From Isoetes taiwanensis (taxonomy: Eukaryota > Streptophyta > Lycopodiopsida > Isoetales > Isoetaceae), in contig JAJEKV010000035.1 of assembly GCA_021234155.1 (NCBI GenBank), positions 4,728,224 through 4,792,223 on the forward strand: a stretch of DNA of 64,000 nucleotides, given 5' to 3'. The notes below the pieces were generated by a model that ran no database searches, was not told where the DNA came from, and saw only the letters and a program-made list of their open reading frames with translations. Position 1 is the first letter of the stretch; the number at the start of each line of letters is the position of its first letter. Positions 34,005-46,085 of the stretch are shown here, in pieces. A program made the translations under genes and the position numbers.

Positions 34005-34505
34005 TATTAATTGGATTCCACAAGGAATGATATCAATTGGGTCCATACCTCCTAACGTGTGTCTTCCATTGAACACGTGTTCTTCCAGAGCGCATCCACG
34101 ACTATAGATAACCTCCTCAATCTGACAACCAAGAAAGCATGGAGCACAGAGAGTTGAACCCCTCAATGAAGTCGGCGTTCAATGCTCCACCATGGCCTAA
34201 AGCCGGGGGGCTATTCCCATGCAGTGGATGTCAAACAATCATGCCTATAAACAGAAGTGAGAAAATTGTTTTTCTTTATTTTCTTTGGTCGTACTTACTT
34301 CGTGCATCCTTCTGGAACTCCGACAAGGATAACAGAGCCGATAAAATTATGTGCCATAACTTAAACAATGTACATTATCAAGATGGCATGGTAGATATTT
34401 ACTTTAATTTAAATATAGATTGTGAAAACATGACCTTACGATTTGATTTAGGCCACTTCACCATCAAGAAAGTGGAGGGCAACCCTCTGTGCGCAGCAGC
34501 TTGTT

Positions 34506-36690
34506 TATTTCATAAACTTAGAAACAAATGATGCACTTATAGCAACTCTCTATGGCTTAAACTGTAGTTATAGCAACCTTGATCCAGCAGGGCACCAATA
34601 TGATGCAAACAATGGCCTCGCTTGGGGTAAATGTAATATCAAGTACAAGGGGGGTTTACCAGTTTTTACACATAAACTATCTGCATGCATGGGGAGAGGG
34701 TTCTTTTTGACCCATTTATGTACATATATGTACGATCGCTTGGCCATTCAATGCTCTCCTTTATGACCGTATACATGTCTCTAGCCCTGACTGTCCATCA
34801 CCATACTAGAGAAGGTCGGCTATGTCATCAAGCAATTATTTTTGTATGGTGGAGGTGTGGGAAAGGGCAATTAAGAATTAATTTGGGGCCAGTCAAAGAA
34901 ATTTCTTTTGCTTTGATCTCGAGCAAATGATCCATAGCTTCACCCAGATGACCTTATCTAAATCATTCGTCTTAAATTTTGGTAGAAAAGTTTCTTCATT
35001 TCTTCACTTCTTATTGTGGCAAAGGTACATAGAGTACGAAGATGAAGATAGCTAGTTTTGTTTCTTTATATTGTTGTAGCAGATTGATTGGTCAGTTTCG
35101 AGGATTTTCGTGGCATATTAGGTGTCTTCTAATTTGGAGATTAGTTTGGTGAGTTAGGCTAGTTCTAAGCCTGACTAGCTTCAAGATAATTGTTTCAAGT
35201 CCCAGTCATATTCTATTAATTTCTTAGATTTTTGGTTGATCAGGTCATGTTGGCTACAGAGGAATAGTGTGGCAGCCTATTCTAATATTCTATCCAAATC
35301 CAAATATTCTATGTATATGTAGAGATTCTTATATGTTCTAGCAGATGTGAGCACTTTACTAGATCTGAAATCTTGAAATTCAAGTGGCAGGAGACCTTGG
35401 ATTTTATTTTCTAATGAGGGGTTATGTGGATGGATTTGTGCTGAATTTTTATTTGTAAGGAAATGTAAGGACATAGAGGCATCTTCAACAATGCACCATA
35501 TTCTAGATCAGATTTTTAGAGCTGGGTTGAGATCTAGCTGGCATTTGCTGAATTCAGATTCATGGGCCTTTATAATGGGAATGTTCGTCTCATGCATAAA
35601 ATTTGGATAAGTATTTGCTACATATCCTTTCTATGTCTTCTCCAGGTTTTTTCCAAGATTTACTCCTCTAGTTTGCAAAAGGATACAGAAATTCATGATT
35701 TGTGCTTAATCCATATATGGCCATAAAGTATAACCGAAGTTGTTATCGTTGGGCTAGTGAATGGATTAGTCATTAGAAATTATTGAGAGATTTATATAGT
35801 ACTTGTTTTTAATAAGAAGGAGATGTTGAAGGAGAAGTAAATTGAAGCTGAAGAAGATGTTGAATGACTCCATCAATAGTTTTTTACTTTTTCATTCATT
35901 CTACTTTGTGCTAGTAGCTTCTTATTTTTTCCTGAATCCTCTGGGTTTTTCCTGGATGTTCAGGGTTACTTTTTGTCCTAAAATTCTTCCAATATGATAT
36001 ATGGGATCAATGTATGTGCTGTAATTTTATATCATATGAATACAAAAATTTGCCTTATCTTCAAAAAAAAGGGGGGAGTGAAAATTTAGCTTCTTAAATA
36101 TTCGTATACGGGGGTTTTGCTACCCTTGAACATAGATGGCATACCCCCTACATATGAGTGCATTCCCCTTTATCAAAGTATACGCTTCAAACTTTGGCAG
36201 CTTTCCAAACTTTGCCATCCACCATTCTGAGTGCCTTCTTCAGGTTTGGTATAATCTTTCATCCTTCAATAAGCCCATGTATTATTTCAAAAGTTCACCT
36301 TTACTAACCTTTTCTACATACAACTACAAATGAATCTACAAAATTACACATTTGCAAGCCTGATAATCTGTCCTAGAGGTACAAGTATTTCAATTGTTGT
36401 TTCAACATCTACATCTATTTTCAGGTTTTGATTGAAACTTTGAAGCTTAGAACAATGCCAGCTTTTGTCACTTTGACATAGCTATCCTTGGAAGTCTTTT
36501 GATGTTAAAATTATGAAAGTATGCCCTGGATGATAGGTTCTTCACTTAAATGCTTGATTCATTTGCAAGTACTCGTCAATGATAAAAACATAGTATTTGC
36601 CTGTTCATGGTACAATGCTACATCGTGCACAATTTACTCCAGTATGGTCTCCAACATTAACCCAAGTTTACTTTTAATGGATTTTTTAAT
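34506..36690. other. no recognisable gene
   Basis: AT-rich spacer without a conserved open frame. A region at 36,065-36,140 has a run of A then G and a short GC-rich patch, but no structure I can name. Confidence 0.5.
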
Positions 36691-36835
36691 TGGATCTGGG
36701 CTTTTGGTCTAGTGGTAACACACTAGTTCTAGAATATATATGTATCGAGTTTGAGATCACCTAGAGTCGCACTATGTACGGACCCTGTGAATGTTAAAAT
36801 AATATTTATTTATCTATCTATGGTAATCTCAAGAT
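36691..36835 (+). repeat. tRNA-derived SINE-like copy 1
   Basis: GGGCTTTTGGTCTAGTGGTA resembles a tRNA 5' half with an A box (TGGTCTAGTGG). A diverged B-box region (TATCGAGTTTGAGATC) follows about 40 bases later. The 3' tail TTAAAATAATATTTATTTAT with TCTA repeats is shared with copy 2, as expected of a SINE. Confidence 0.6.
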
Positions 36836-36884
36836 TCTTCCTTACTTATCTATTTATATTCATGTCACAGGCTTTTTATTGTGT

Positions 36885-37125
36885 TCAGGCCTTTGGCCTA
36901 GTGGTAATGCACTAGTCTTAAAACATGTACGTCTTGAGTATTGCGCTCAGGCCTTTGGCCTAGTGATAACACACTAGTCTTAAAACATGTATGTCTTGAG
37001 TACAAGACCGCCAGATTTGTAGTATGTATAGGCGCATCCCATGACCTGTTGTAGGGTCTCTTGTGGATGCTAAAATAATATTTATTTATCTATCTATATT
37101 AATCTCAAGATTCTTCCTTTTTATC
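36885..37125 (+). repeat. tRNA-derived SINE-like copies 2a/2b
   Basis: TTCAGGCCTTTGGCCTAGTG starts at about 36,886 and again at 36,949. The first is a truncated 5' part and the second runs to the same AATAATATTTATTTATCTAT tail. A nested or stuttered head suggests a head-to-tail SINE dimer. Confidence 0.6.
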
Positions 37126-37338
37126 CTTGGGGATTCAAAAAGAATTATTTAATTATCTATCTATATTAATCTCAAGATTTTTTGGGTTGCCCCTAGGGGG
37201 GCAAACCCTCGTTTATGTGGGTATGTGGGCATATCCAGGTATATGTCGGCATATGCCTAGCATATGCTGGTGACTGCTCCAAACTGGCTGCTGCCTGTAA
37301 ACTCTCGGTCATCCAGCCCCATTCCTTCGCAGGCGTGG

Positions 37339-37555
37339 CTATGGCACAGCTCAACCCTTCTTCTTCTTCCAAGCATTTTCCTCTGGCTTCCAAGAGCATG
37401 GCAGTTATTTACCATACTGCTTTGAGTTTGGATGTACAAACAGCAAATGCTGTAAATGATTGTGCTATGGTACCTGATGAAAATACAGAGCTTCAAGATG
37501 AAGTTCCAGCTTCCAATGGAACCTCTGTGGTCTCCAACCAGCTCCAAATGGATTA
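37339..37555 (+). pseudogene. unrecognised captured ORF
   Basis: Starts MAQLNPSSSSKHFPLASKSM, runs 71 codons and ends LQMD. It starts at the same relative place (GGCTATGGC) as the ORFs in copies 2 and 3. No family is recognised; it could be a leader exon made by the element or a host exon. Confidence 0.3.
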
Positions 37556-37564
37556 AAAGTCGTC

Positions 37565-38445
37565 GTAGAGCAGATTTGATATGCAGCAGCAGAGCAAAGC
37601 ATTCAGGTTTCAAAAAGGCATTGCCATTGACGTTATTTCTTAACAGGTTAGTCATTTGGGTTAGGCTGATACCATCCCTGAAGTTATATGACTGACATAA
37701 TGTTTTCTGATATTTGGTTAGTATAATTAAAGGTTTATGACTCTAAGTTATTCTCTGCTGAATTTATGATTTACAATTTATGTGCCGCATCTAACGTAAT
37801 TTTAAAATCATTGGATTTTTAGATGCTTAAATACTTTCGTTGGATTTTTAGATGCTTAAATACTTTAGATGCTCACGTCTCCCGCATCTGTCTTTAGATT
37901 TTGAACTATGGCCAGAATGATCTAGTTAATCTAGGTTTCGTCCTCAGGCTGGATTCAAACTCTCTATGGGTTTCAAAATTTCCATGGATCAAACACTTGG
38001 TCAAAGCTGTGAACCCAATCCTCTTCATTCCCAGACAATAGAGCGGATTTGAAGGTGCAGCAGCAGAGCAGAGCAGTCAGGTTTCAAAAAGGCATTACCA
38101 TTGCCATTGCCATTATTATTTAACAGGTTAGTCATTTGGATTATACAACAAAGGAATTCTTTCACAGACATTGGTCTGATTTATGCATTCTTGTTTAATT
38201 AGTTAGACTGACACCATTCCTGAAGTTATATGACTGACATTTATGCTCTTTGATATTTGGTTAGTATAATTAAAGGTTTATGATTCTAGATTCTTCTTTG
38301 CTGATTTTATAATTTACAATTTATGTGCCACATCTAATGTATTCTAAAAATTCTTGGATTCTTTAGATGCTTAAATACTTTAGATGCACACATCTCCCGC
38401 ATCTATCTTTAGATTTTGAACTATGGCCGGAATGGTCTAGCAATT
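37565..38445. repeat. about 370-bp direct duplication
   Basis: The segment with GCAGCAGCAGAGCAAAGCATTCAGGTTTC... at 37,588-37,925 recurs at 38,055-38,445 with small changes, through GATTTTGAACTATGGCC. The first copy has an extra internal stutter (TTGGATTTTTAGATGCTTAA twice), the second an insertion after TTAACAGGTTAGTCATTTGG. Confidence 0.8.
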
Positions 38446-39571
38446 GTTCACTACTTTTATATCAATCTCAAAGATGTTTATTCAATTCAAACCTAATCAG
38501 ATTGTTAACATAAGTGTGAATAAGTGAAGATTGTTAGTAGTGGACATATTTACTGAAAAACTTCTACAGAAATGGATGAAAATATTTAGGAGACCATGTG
38601 AATGGTGTAGAATTAGTTACCAGCCACTGAAATTGAACTAGTTAGGTCAAAACGGCCTATCTATGTGAATTAAGTCCAGAGAAGTGGTTTCCCTGAGCTG
38701 CAGTACATGTACCCTGGAATTTTGATGCTCTCCAGCAAAAATTCTTGAAGTTTGAATCATGCAAAAGAACCAACAAACGGTCTTTAGATAGCCAAGAGGA
38801 TTGCATTTCACCTGCTAAGAGGATCTTTTACGAATGATGTAGCTTGGGAAGGCTCTCAACAACTACTCAATAATACACCATGGATGGCTCTTCATTGAGC
38901 TCAAAATAGAAGTGATACAAAAAAATGGAGTATCTAGTGCCTAGAGTCCCCCGCTCTTGTATAGAATCAGTTAACTAAGAAAGGTTGACAAGGTGACTTT
39001 TTATAATATGTGTCATGTGCGGGCAACATGTTTTCACTTATTTCAGTCTTTTCTTCCAGTCCAAAGAACAATGTCTATAATGGTAAACATGATCCAAAGC
39101 ACAAGAGGCATCAATAAAGACAATTCTCAAAGCATCATGGTTGAAGGTTTCCTATATTGCAAGCAATGGGACAATTTAAAGGAGCCAGGCTAACATCAAT
39201 TTTGAAAGGATTTGCAAATAATGCAGCTGAAGAGAAGCTGAACCTGAAGTAGACACAAAGCTGAGGTAACCTCCTGCTGTCTAAGAGTTAGGATTGAAAG
39301 GCCTGGCTTTTGAAGGCTTGCCCATTAAAATTGTATTAGATGAAGTGATGTGTGAATACTCTGCACACTCGTATCAAGGAGGTTAAACATCATTCTTGGC
39401 TTCGATCAAGAAAAGTTCTACCTCTTAAAAATACAATTTCATATGGAATAATACAAGTACGTATCCATTCTTTTTATGTCAATCTTAATAATACTGCATG
39501 CATAGTTAAGAGTTTTGTGCAAGTGATTTTGGGACTAAAGTTTGCTAGCTACCAGGTTCCTTTCAGATACC
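38446..39571. other. no recognisable gene
   Basis: AT-rich. Probably 5' flank or intron of the captured PIG-C relic; an acceptor-like CCTTTCAG lies just before its ATG. Confidence 0.4.
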
Positions 39572-40110
39572 ATGGATCCAAATAGCAAGAAGAGGTGGAA
39601 AAAGATACTTTATGGTGGGATGCAGCCTGGTTTTCCAGGTAATTACACAGATCCATCATTCTTAGAAGCAATGGTAATGAATGGCCATGTTGTGAAGCAT
39701 GATCTGTGGACAGTGATGCAAGACTCAGTTGCCATATCACAATATGTGTGTGTTGTTTCTACAGTGGCAATTGTATGGATGCTTGCTCTCAATTCCACGC
39801 TAGAAAGTTATGCTTTTCTCCTGATTGATGCTCTTATTGCTATTCTGGGTAGCGCAATCTTATTTACCGTAGAGGATGTTTCTTTGAAATTTGTATACAA
39901 GTCTGTTTTTAACCTGACATGTTTTGTCAGCGGCCTTTATGCCATGACACCCATCCTTGAAACCTTGACAAGATCCATTAGTTCGGACTCTATTAGTTTC
40001 AGACTTCTATCATATTTCCTTTTGGGAATTGGTTAGTAAGCATTCAAGAGTATAAATTTGAAATAAATGGACCATGGGATGAAGCAAAGTTGTGTTTTGA
40101 TATTGATTAA
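39572..40110 (+). pseudogene. PIG-C (GPI-GlcNAc transferase subunit C) with internal deletion
   Basis: ATG at 39,572 opens MDPNSKKRWKKILYGGMQPG, then NYTDPSFLEAMVMN, DLWTVMQDSVAISQYVC and two hydrophobic segments, then LTRSISSDSI...YFLLGIG before TAG (40,034-40,036). This matches the first half of plant PIG-C, a multi-pass ER protein of the GPI-GnT complex that starts GPI-anchor synthesis. Immediately after, at 40,042-40,110, another frame reads [20 protein letters not shown], the conserved PIG-C C-terminus, with a stop. Roughly the middle 120 residues are missing, so the relic is an N-terminus joined to a C-terminus and cannot be functional. Confidence 0.8.
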
Positions 40111-41597
40111 TCTCAAATGTTTATTTATATCAGCAACAGCCCTCTTTCATGGCTTGATATTGTGCAAGGCTTTGCCTATGATTGTTAAGCTTTTCCATTT
40201 TGTGCTGAGGTGGTTGTGGAGTTTAGAATAGTGAGTTAATGTTGATCCTTTAAAAGTGGCTGAAGAACCGTTCTGTCTTAATACAAATTGTAAATACATA
40301 AGACCATAGGTGGGTGCAATTTCATTCGACCCTTTGTGTTTGGTCTGTCATGATAAGATGCAGTAAACTTCTGTGTCTCTCCTGTTGTGGCATTTTCCTC
40401 AATATAGGACCAATTGAATTCTAAGCTACTATGGTTGGATGTGCCATCGCAAAGCTATATGCATATTGTGAATAATGATTCAGCACTCCAGCCAATTCCT
40501 TGTCATTAAATACAGGTATTTGCCATGGTGCGCATAATTTATGCATTGAAGTAGAACCATGGAATGAACACCATAAGGCTGATTTTCGTAAAAGCAGTTT
40601 GCATTGATTAAGATTCCATTTAATTTGATTCTGTTGTTTAGTTCAACCTCCGCTTCAGTACTATTTTATCCTATCTTTGATGGACATAGAGAGACCACAT
40701 TTTACATGTATAAATCATATAACCAATACAGGTTATGAATTGACTTGTCTCCTAATCAGAAGCAGCAGTTGACAAAATAGATAGATTGACAACCACCTTA
40801 ATATCGGGATTGAATAGCATCGGATATATCTCCTATGGGGCGTGGCCGTTGAACAAGTATTGGAAGCTTTGTGGAAACGTTTTGGAATAAGTTTACCTAG
40901 GAAAACTTGAAGTTCAATAAATAAACTCATTCATGTTTCTCTTTCGAAGAAAGACAAACTACGGTTGGATTCACATCATAGTGAGAAAGATCAAATGGAA
41001 TAACCGAAATCACTCCATTTGAATTTTTTAAAAAAACTTCTATTTCTTATAATTGGAATTTATTGAATCTTTTGATATATCTAGGGATTATTACATATTC
41101 AAGATCGTCTTCCACACCATTCAAAATTGAGAGATATACTCTACCATAAAATGTCGAACATTAATAATGGATTCAACCTTGTAGTTTTAGAACCAAACAA
41201 ATGTCTGCACACTGGGGTATCTCATTTTTTATGTCCCTTTTGTCCCCCAATTTAGTACTAAAATCAGTAAAGGTGGTTGGAAATCTTGGAGGCAATTTCA
41301 AATTTAGAAAACAAAAATAGCAATAAAAAATCGAATTCCTTGAATCTTGGAGAACCGGGCTACAGTGCATGCATGTGTTGAGCCCCGATAAAGAAAACTA
41401 AAACACCAACGATATCATCATTCTTGCTTCTCGTCTTTCGATATGTTCAAGGTTTGAATGGAACCAATGGATTGTGTTTCTTTTTCCTATTTGCAACATT
41501 CAATTTGTGAGTTATTAGCGTATTTGAATACCTTGCCTTATGAATTATGAATTGGGCATGGAAATAGCATTCCACTGATATGTTTGAGTCCAGTTTC
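40111..41597. other. no recognisable gene
   Basis: AT-rich 3' flank of the PIG-C relic and spacer. Short open frames show no family resemblance. Confidence 0.45.
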
Positions 41598-41754
41598 TTG
41601 GGTTGCCCCTAAGGGGAAAACCCTCATCCATGTGGGTTTGTGGCATATTTCAAGTATATGTCAGTATATGCTCAAAAACATGACTTTGAAGTGTGATTTA
41701 AGCCATTTCACTCTCGGGTCACGGAGGGCAACCCTCCGTGTGCAACACCTTGTT
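41598..41754 (+). mobile_element. 157-bp mini Helitron-like element (copy 5)
   Basis: Consists only of the family 5' end (TTGGGTTGCCCCTAAGGGG..., CAAGTATATGTCAGTATATG) joined to the family 3' end (AAAACATGACTTTGAAGTGT, CACGGAGGG-CAA-CCCTCCGTG, CACCTTGTT). It lies in T-rich flanks. It is the clearest proof that the 5' and 3' sequences belong to one element type, and shows a minimal non-autonomous form. Confidence 0.75.
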
Positions 41755-41818
41755 CTTTTCTTATCCTTGGGAATTCAAAAAAGATTGTCTAGCTTCTCGC
41801 AATTGCCCGTCAATTAAA

Positions 41819-42125
41819 TTTTCCATAAATATAACATTTAGATGCCACATGGATATCGCATTTCTTGTGAGAATATACTATTTTCCATAATATAACATTT
41901 AGGCGCCACATGGATATCGCATTTCTTGTGAGAATATACTGTTTTCCATAAATGTGATGCCACATGGATATCGCATTTCTTGTCTAGCTTCTCGTCAACA
42001 GAATTTTCCATGAATACAACATTTAGATGCCACATGGATATCACATTTCTTGTGAGATATACTGTTTTCCATAAATATAACATTTAAATGCCACATGGAT
42101 ATCACATTTCTTGTGAGAATTTACT
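41819..42125. repeat. about 60-68-bp tandem repeat, five units
   Basis: TTTTCCATAAATATAACATT then GATGCCACATGGATATCGCA and TTTCTTGTGAGAATATACTG repeats about five times with indels. One unit is interrupted by CTAGCTTCTCGTCAACAGAA, which also occurs just before the array. Confidence 0.85.
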
Positions 42126-42500
42126 GTAACAGACATCTATTATGCCATATTGAACCATTGCAATAACATGTTATCATCGTCTGGTATTGAGTGTTATCAT
42201 CGTCTGGTATGCAATGAAAAGCAAGAGAGAGATAATGGATTTTTTATTTGTTGGCAAAAGCAATATTATATGCATGTGACATTTGCTGTTACATGCATGT
42301 TATATATTGGATCAATTTCGAAAGCCCATAATCTGCCAGTTTAGAATGAAGACTGAACTGTTCCAACTCTGTTGAATGTTATGTTACAATCCCCTTACAA
42401 TTGGGGCAAGGACAATACCTTGTATATTTCTACAATCTATATCTTATTAACACTAGGCTCATCGTCGAGCAGATGCTCAGACTGCGAGCAAATCCGACTG
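42126..42500. other. 3' flank of U-box gene
   Basis: No gene seen; contains a short duplicated GTTATCATCGTCTGGTAT (42,169-42,210). Part is presumably the 3' UTR of the minus-strand U-box gene. Confidence 0.5.
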
Positions 42501-45500
42501 CTAAAAATATGATGACTGATTGTGGAGGACGTTTAGATGAGCTAATATTTTTGCTGCTAAAGGTTTTGTTGTACTCGTTCCTCTCTGGGTAAGATCTATC
42601 AAAGGCATCTGAGCAGTACTTCCATATTCGTTCCTGTACTTTTCAATTCTAAATATTTTTTCTAACATCACCACAGCTTTCTCTTTTGTCTCTGATTTAC
42701 CGACTGTTAACAATCGAACAATCGGACCTATACCTTGGGCGTCTGCAATGATATCCACTCCATTTTCCCATTTATCATCTGTTAGCAGTATGAACAAAGT
42801 GCTAAGAACGGCCTCATGCACTATGTCATCACCATCTGACAATGCTTGGACAAGAGGTATAATAGCATGTGCCTCAAGAAGACAGAAAGAGGTTTTGACA
42901 GAGCATTTCCCACCATGAAGCTTACATCCTTCCTCAGACGGCTGACTAAAACAACACCATGTGGTGGTGGTCACAATTGGTGTACTTAATTCCTTTGAGA
43001 ATTCAGCAAATTGGCCAAGTGCTGTTGCAGCTTTAGACTTTGCCCTAGGTGGACCAGCTGAAAGCAACTGAATCAATAAAGGAATAACACCATTATCTGC
43101 AGCCAATTTCCTATCTTGCAAATCTTTAAAACGAAGTAGTGCATTAGCTGTATTCTCCAACAAAAGGCTATGTGATGGTTTTATTGTGGTTCTTTCAAGT
43201 GCTTTCCCAAGCAAGTCCACAATAGCAGGCAGCGCTTGAGTCTCATAAAGGAGCTTCTTAACTCGATGATCATCAGGTGGAAGGTTAGCAATAATGCCCA
43301 CTGCAGCTGCCCTCTCTTCATCCTGCTGAGAGTTCAAAACAATGTCTACCAGAAGTTTCAGATATGATATGTCGAGATGATCAGCCAATTCTCTTCCTGC
43401 ATCATCTTGAGATAAAGAATAAAGAACCTTCACAGCATTTATCCGGATTTGATCATGATCAGTAGCATGCGTCTCGCAGAATGGCAAAAGAAGCTGAATT
43501 GCCCCTCCCTCCCTCAGCTTTGTACGGGCAGGAGCTGCATTTGGGCAAGATGATATCCCATGAAGCGCCCTAAGTAAATGACCTTGGATTGGAGGAGACG
43601 CAAGATTAAGCAACGAAAGCAGTTGGTATATGGTCTCTTCGGATTGTAAGGCAACGCTTTGTTGGTTCAAGTCATTTGAAACAATTTGGATTGATATATT
43701 GGCTAGAGTGGCTGCTGCTTCCTCCTTCAGACTCATTACTCCCGAAGTTACAGAAAAAAGTAGCTGCAGTAGTGGTGGTAGAATACCAGAACGAAGCATT
43801 GGTTCTCTGTTTTCAGGAAGCGTCGACAAATTTCGAAGTGCTCCAAGGGCTACAGTCTTGGACTCCAGCTTTCCAACGGATAGCATTTGGACAAGGGGGA
43901 CAATTGCCCCTTCATTCGCCAGGGTAGCTTTGCTGTGGTCTGTTAGACCCATTCTCGATAGTGCACTTGCCATTAGAATCTTGGTCATGTCAGATCCTGA
44001 AAAACAATGAATTGTAAGATTTATAGTCAGACAAATGCAACATAAGGAATGCCTACTACAAGTTTAAAAAGATTACTATTATTTCCTATGCGTAAATTTA
44101 TTTCGAAATGATTCCTCTTTCAAATATATTGTTTCTGGATTACATCCTATCATCGCCTAGAAACCATACATAAAGCTTAAACGTCAATGGATGATTATTC
44201 TTACAAAGACAAGATGCAAAAGTAGTGTTTAAGTATGCCTTAGGTCCCATCTTCTCTTAATTAACAAGAAAGTCACACAATACCTAGCCAGCTCTACTGG
44301 CTTAATATAAATATGAATAAATTCACCCTGCCAAGTCCTTTGCAACAATACTACAAACAAGAGCCTGTAAACTTGTTAACTCCTACCTGAAGCTTACATC
44401 TCATGGCTGTGTATAGCTCATTACCTTCAGTCAAACGCAAAACTAGAGGCTTGAAATGATTGGCTTCAGCCATTTGAACGACATTTTGATCATTGTTAGA
44501 CAACCTTGAAAGCAGTTCCTTGGCATTTTCGGCAGCATGAGGATTTTCACTGTTTAACATAGTTACCAGCAGCAAGATGCAGCCCTGAACTTTCCCAATT
44601 TGGTTGCATATGCTAGACTTCTTTGACAACTCTAGTAAAAAGGAAACAGCCTTTGTACTTTCACCTACATCACGGGCGAGTGAACGCACTGCAAGTGGTA
44701 CAGCATCTGCAGTAGCCATCTTTTCCTGCTTCAAAACTAATATTTTACAAATCATAATGATCCTTCAAAGCAAAACACATTTATCTGCATATTTAACAGA
44801 AGCACTAGTTGGAGAGGGCAAAAATATTAAGTACCTTGTTGTTATCATTATTAACTGCAAGGCAACATAAAGTTGCAAGGGTCTTCTTTCGAATGTCTCG
44901 ATTTCTTGAACGGAGCAGCTTGACAATGATGGGAATGAGACCCTCTTCAGCAATCCAATAGCCATGAAGTGACTTTTCCTCACTTAAATCAGCAAGAATG
45001 TCCAATGCATTTTGAATATCAGAATCATTGTTAGACGTGAGTTGTGCCCGGGTTGTCACAATTTTATGAATTGTATTTCTTTCTTTCCATTCCTCAATGG
45101 ATTTGCGTAAAGCATGATTGGGTTTCACCTCTACAGTTTCTAAATCAAGTTTTGTGATTGGGCAAGTTCTAGTTCCTGCAGAAAACCATTTCTCAATTGC
45201 ACTGCGCTCAAAAGCATGACCAGATGCTATTTCAACTGGGTCTTCCATCACCTCTCCTGTGATGGGACAGTAAAAGGAGTCCAATGCTGGGAGTTCCTGA
45301 TTTGCACCAGCATTTTTCTTCTTTTGATACATCTTATTTTTCTCTTTAATTGGTGTTGCTACATCAGCTTGACTTAATAGGCCGATAATCTGTTCCAACT
45401 GATTCCTTTCTGCCTGGTTCTTGCGGAGCTCTGCTTCCTCTCTTTCCTTTTCTAGTTCGCTCAACTCCCTTTGTAGAGAGGAAGGATCTGTCGAGACACC

Positions 45501-46085
45501 CACAGTTTTTGCGATCTGGATGAGCAGCTCATTGGCGAAGTTGGTGTCATAATGGCGTTCATGCATTCCATGTTCAATTTTCTCAATGATGTTCTCCTCC
45601 TCAATTGCAGCCTTATATTGAACATTTTGCATATCCTTCAATATTTTTCTCATGTTCTCGCGGCTATCTATAGAAATATTCATACTAGCCAGTGGAACGA
45701 GATTGAGGGCTCTACCTATCTCTTGAGTGATATCTTGAAGCTTCTTAACTATATTGCGACAACGTACCAAGAGGTAAAACTTGTTCTTTGAGTTACACAT
45801 CTTGATCAGCTCTTTTGCTTCATTCATCTGGGTTTCTAGTGCTTCCAAAGCCACCCTCATAGGTTGAGTATCCTTCACATTTTTCCACTGAAGTTCCGTC
45901 AATATAGGGGTGATCTTCTCCAGATATATTGACATATCCCTAAAGCTGTCCTTCTCAATAAGAACATCTTTTGCTGCCATAACCGTTTCTGCCACCTCCA
46001 CCAAGATCCTTGCCATTACCTCAGAAATTGGCGTGAGCACCAGATTTCCGAGGCCTCCAGTAGACATAGTGAAGCTAGCACGCAA
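42501..46085 (-). CDS. U-box/ARM-repeat E3 ubiquitin ligase (PUB42/43/44 type)
   Basis: Three exons with GT-AG introns and matching phases: 46,085-44,835; 44,725-44,425; 43,996-42,501. They total 3,048 nt, i.e. 1,015 aa plus stop. Residues about 10-235 form the helical N-terminal region with a coiled Glu/Arg stretch (about 203-232). The U-box lies at about 269-337 (FYCPITGEVMEDPVEIASGH, IEKWFSAGTRTCPITK), with the conserved CPI, DPV and W residues. The rest is armadillo-like repeats, e.g. NEGAIVPLVQML, LRNLSTLPENRE and ALSDGDDIVHEAVLSTLFIL. U-boxes bind E2 enzymes; ARM repeats bind substrates. The length is near long plant PUBs. The start could also be Met7 (46,067). No stop or frame break seen: probably a functional host gene. 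Confidence 0.93.

Larger units (their letters stand above)
30400..34505 (+). mobile_element. Helitron-like element, copy 3 (SLC25 carrier)
   Basis: The 5' end TTGGGTTGCCCCTAGGGG sits in a T run. The 3' end is a hairpin region, GGAGGGCAACCCTC with flanking TGTGCGCAGCAGCTTGTT, then TATTT. The preceding AAAACATGACCTT...GATTTAGGCCACTTCA matches the mini-copy at 41,598-41,754. It encloses a nearly complete but decayed mitochondrial carrier gene on the same strand, introns included. Confidence 0.6.
37182..41000 (+). mobile_element. Helitron-like element, copy 4 (PIG-C carrier)
   Basis: The 5' end TTGGGTTGCCCCTAGGGG is preceded by a T run, with the shared GTGGGTATGTGGGCATATCC stretch. Captured sequence follows on the plus strand (unknown leader ORF, PIG-C relic). 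No private 3' hairpin is found; the next one downstream belongs to the 157-bp mini-copy at 41,598. The right limit given is arbitrary. Confidence 0.5.

Noticed and set aside
34139-34531. 130-codon open frame as a host gene
   Set aside because: It runs through the Helitron-like 3' hairpin and has no domain; chance frame.
2304-41754. Copies explained as LTR-retrotransposon LTRs or as retrocopied genes
   Set aside because: No TG...CA ends, no PBS, and captured genes retain introns, so an mRNA intermediate is unlikely.
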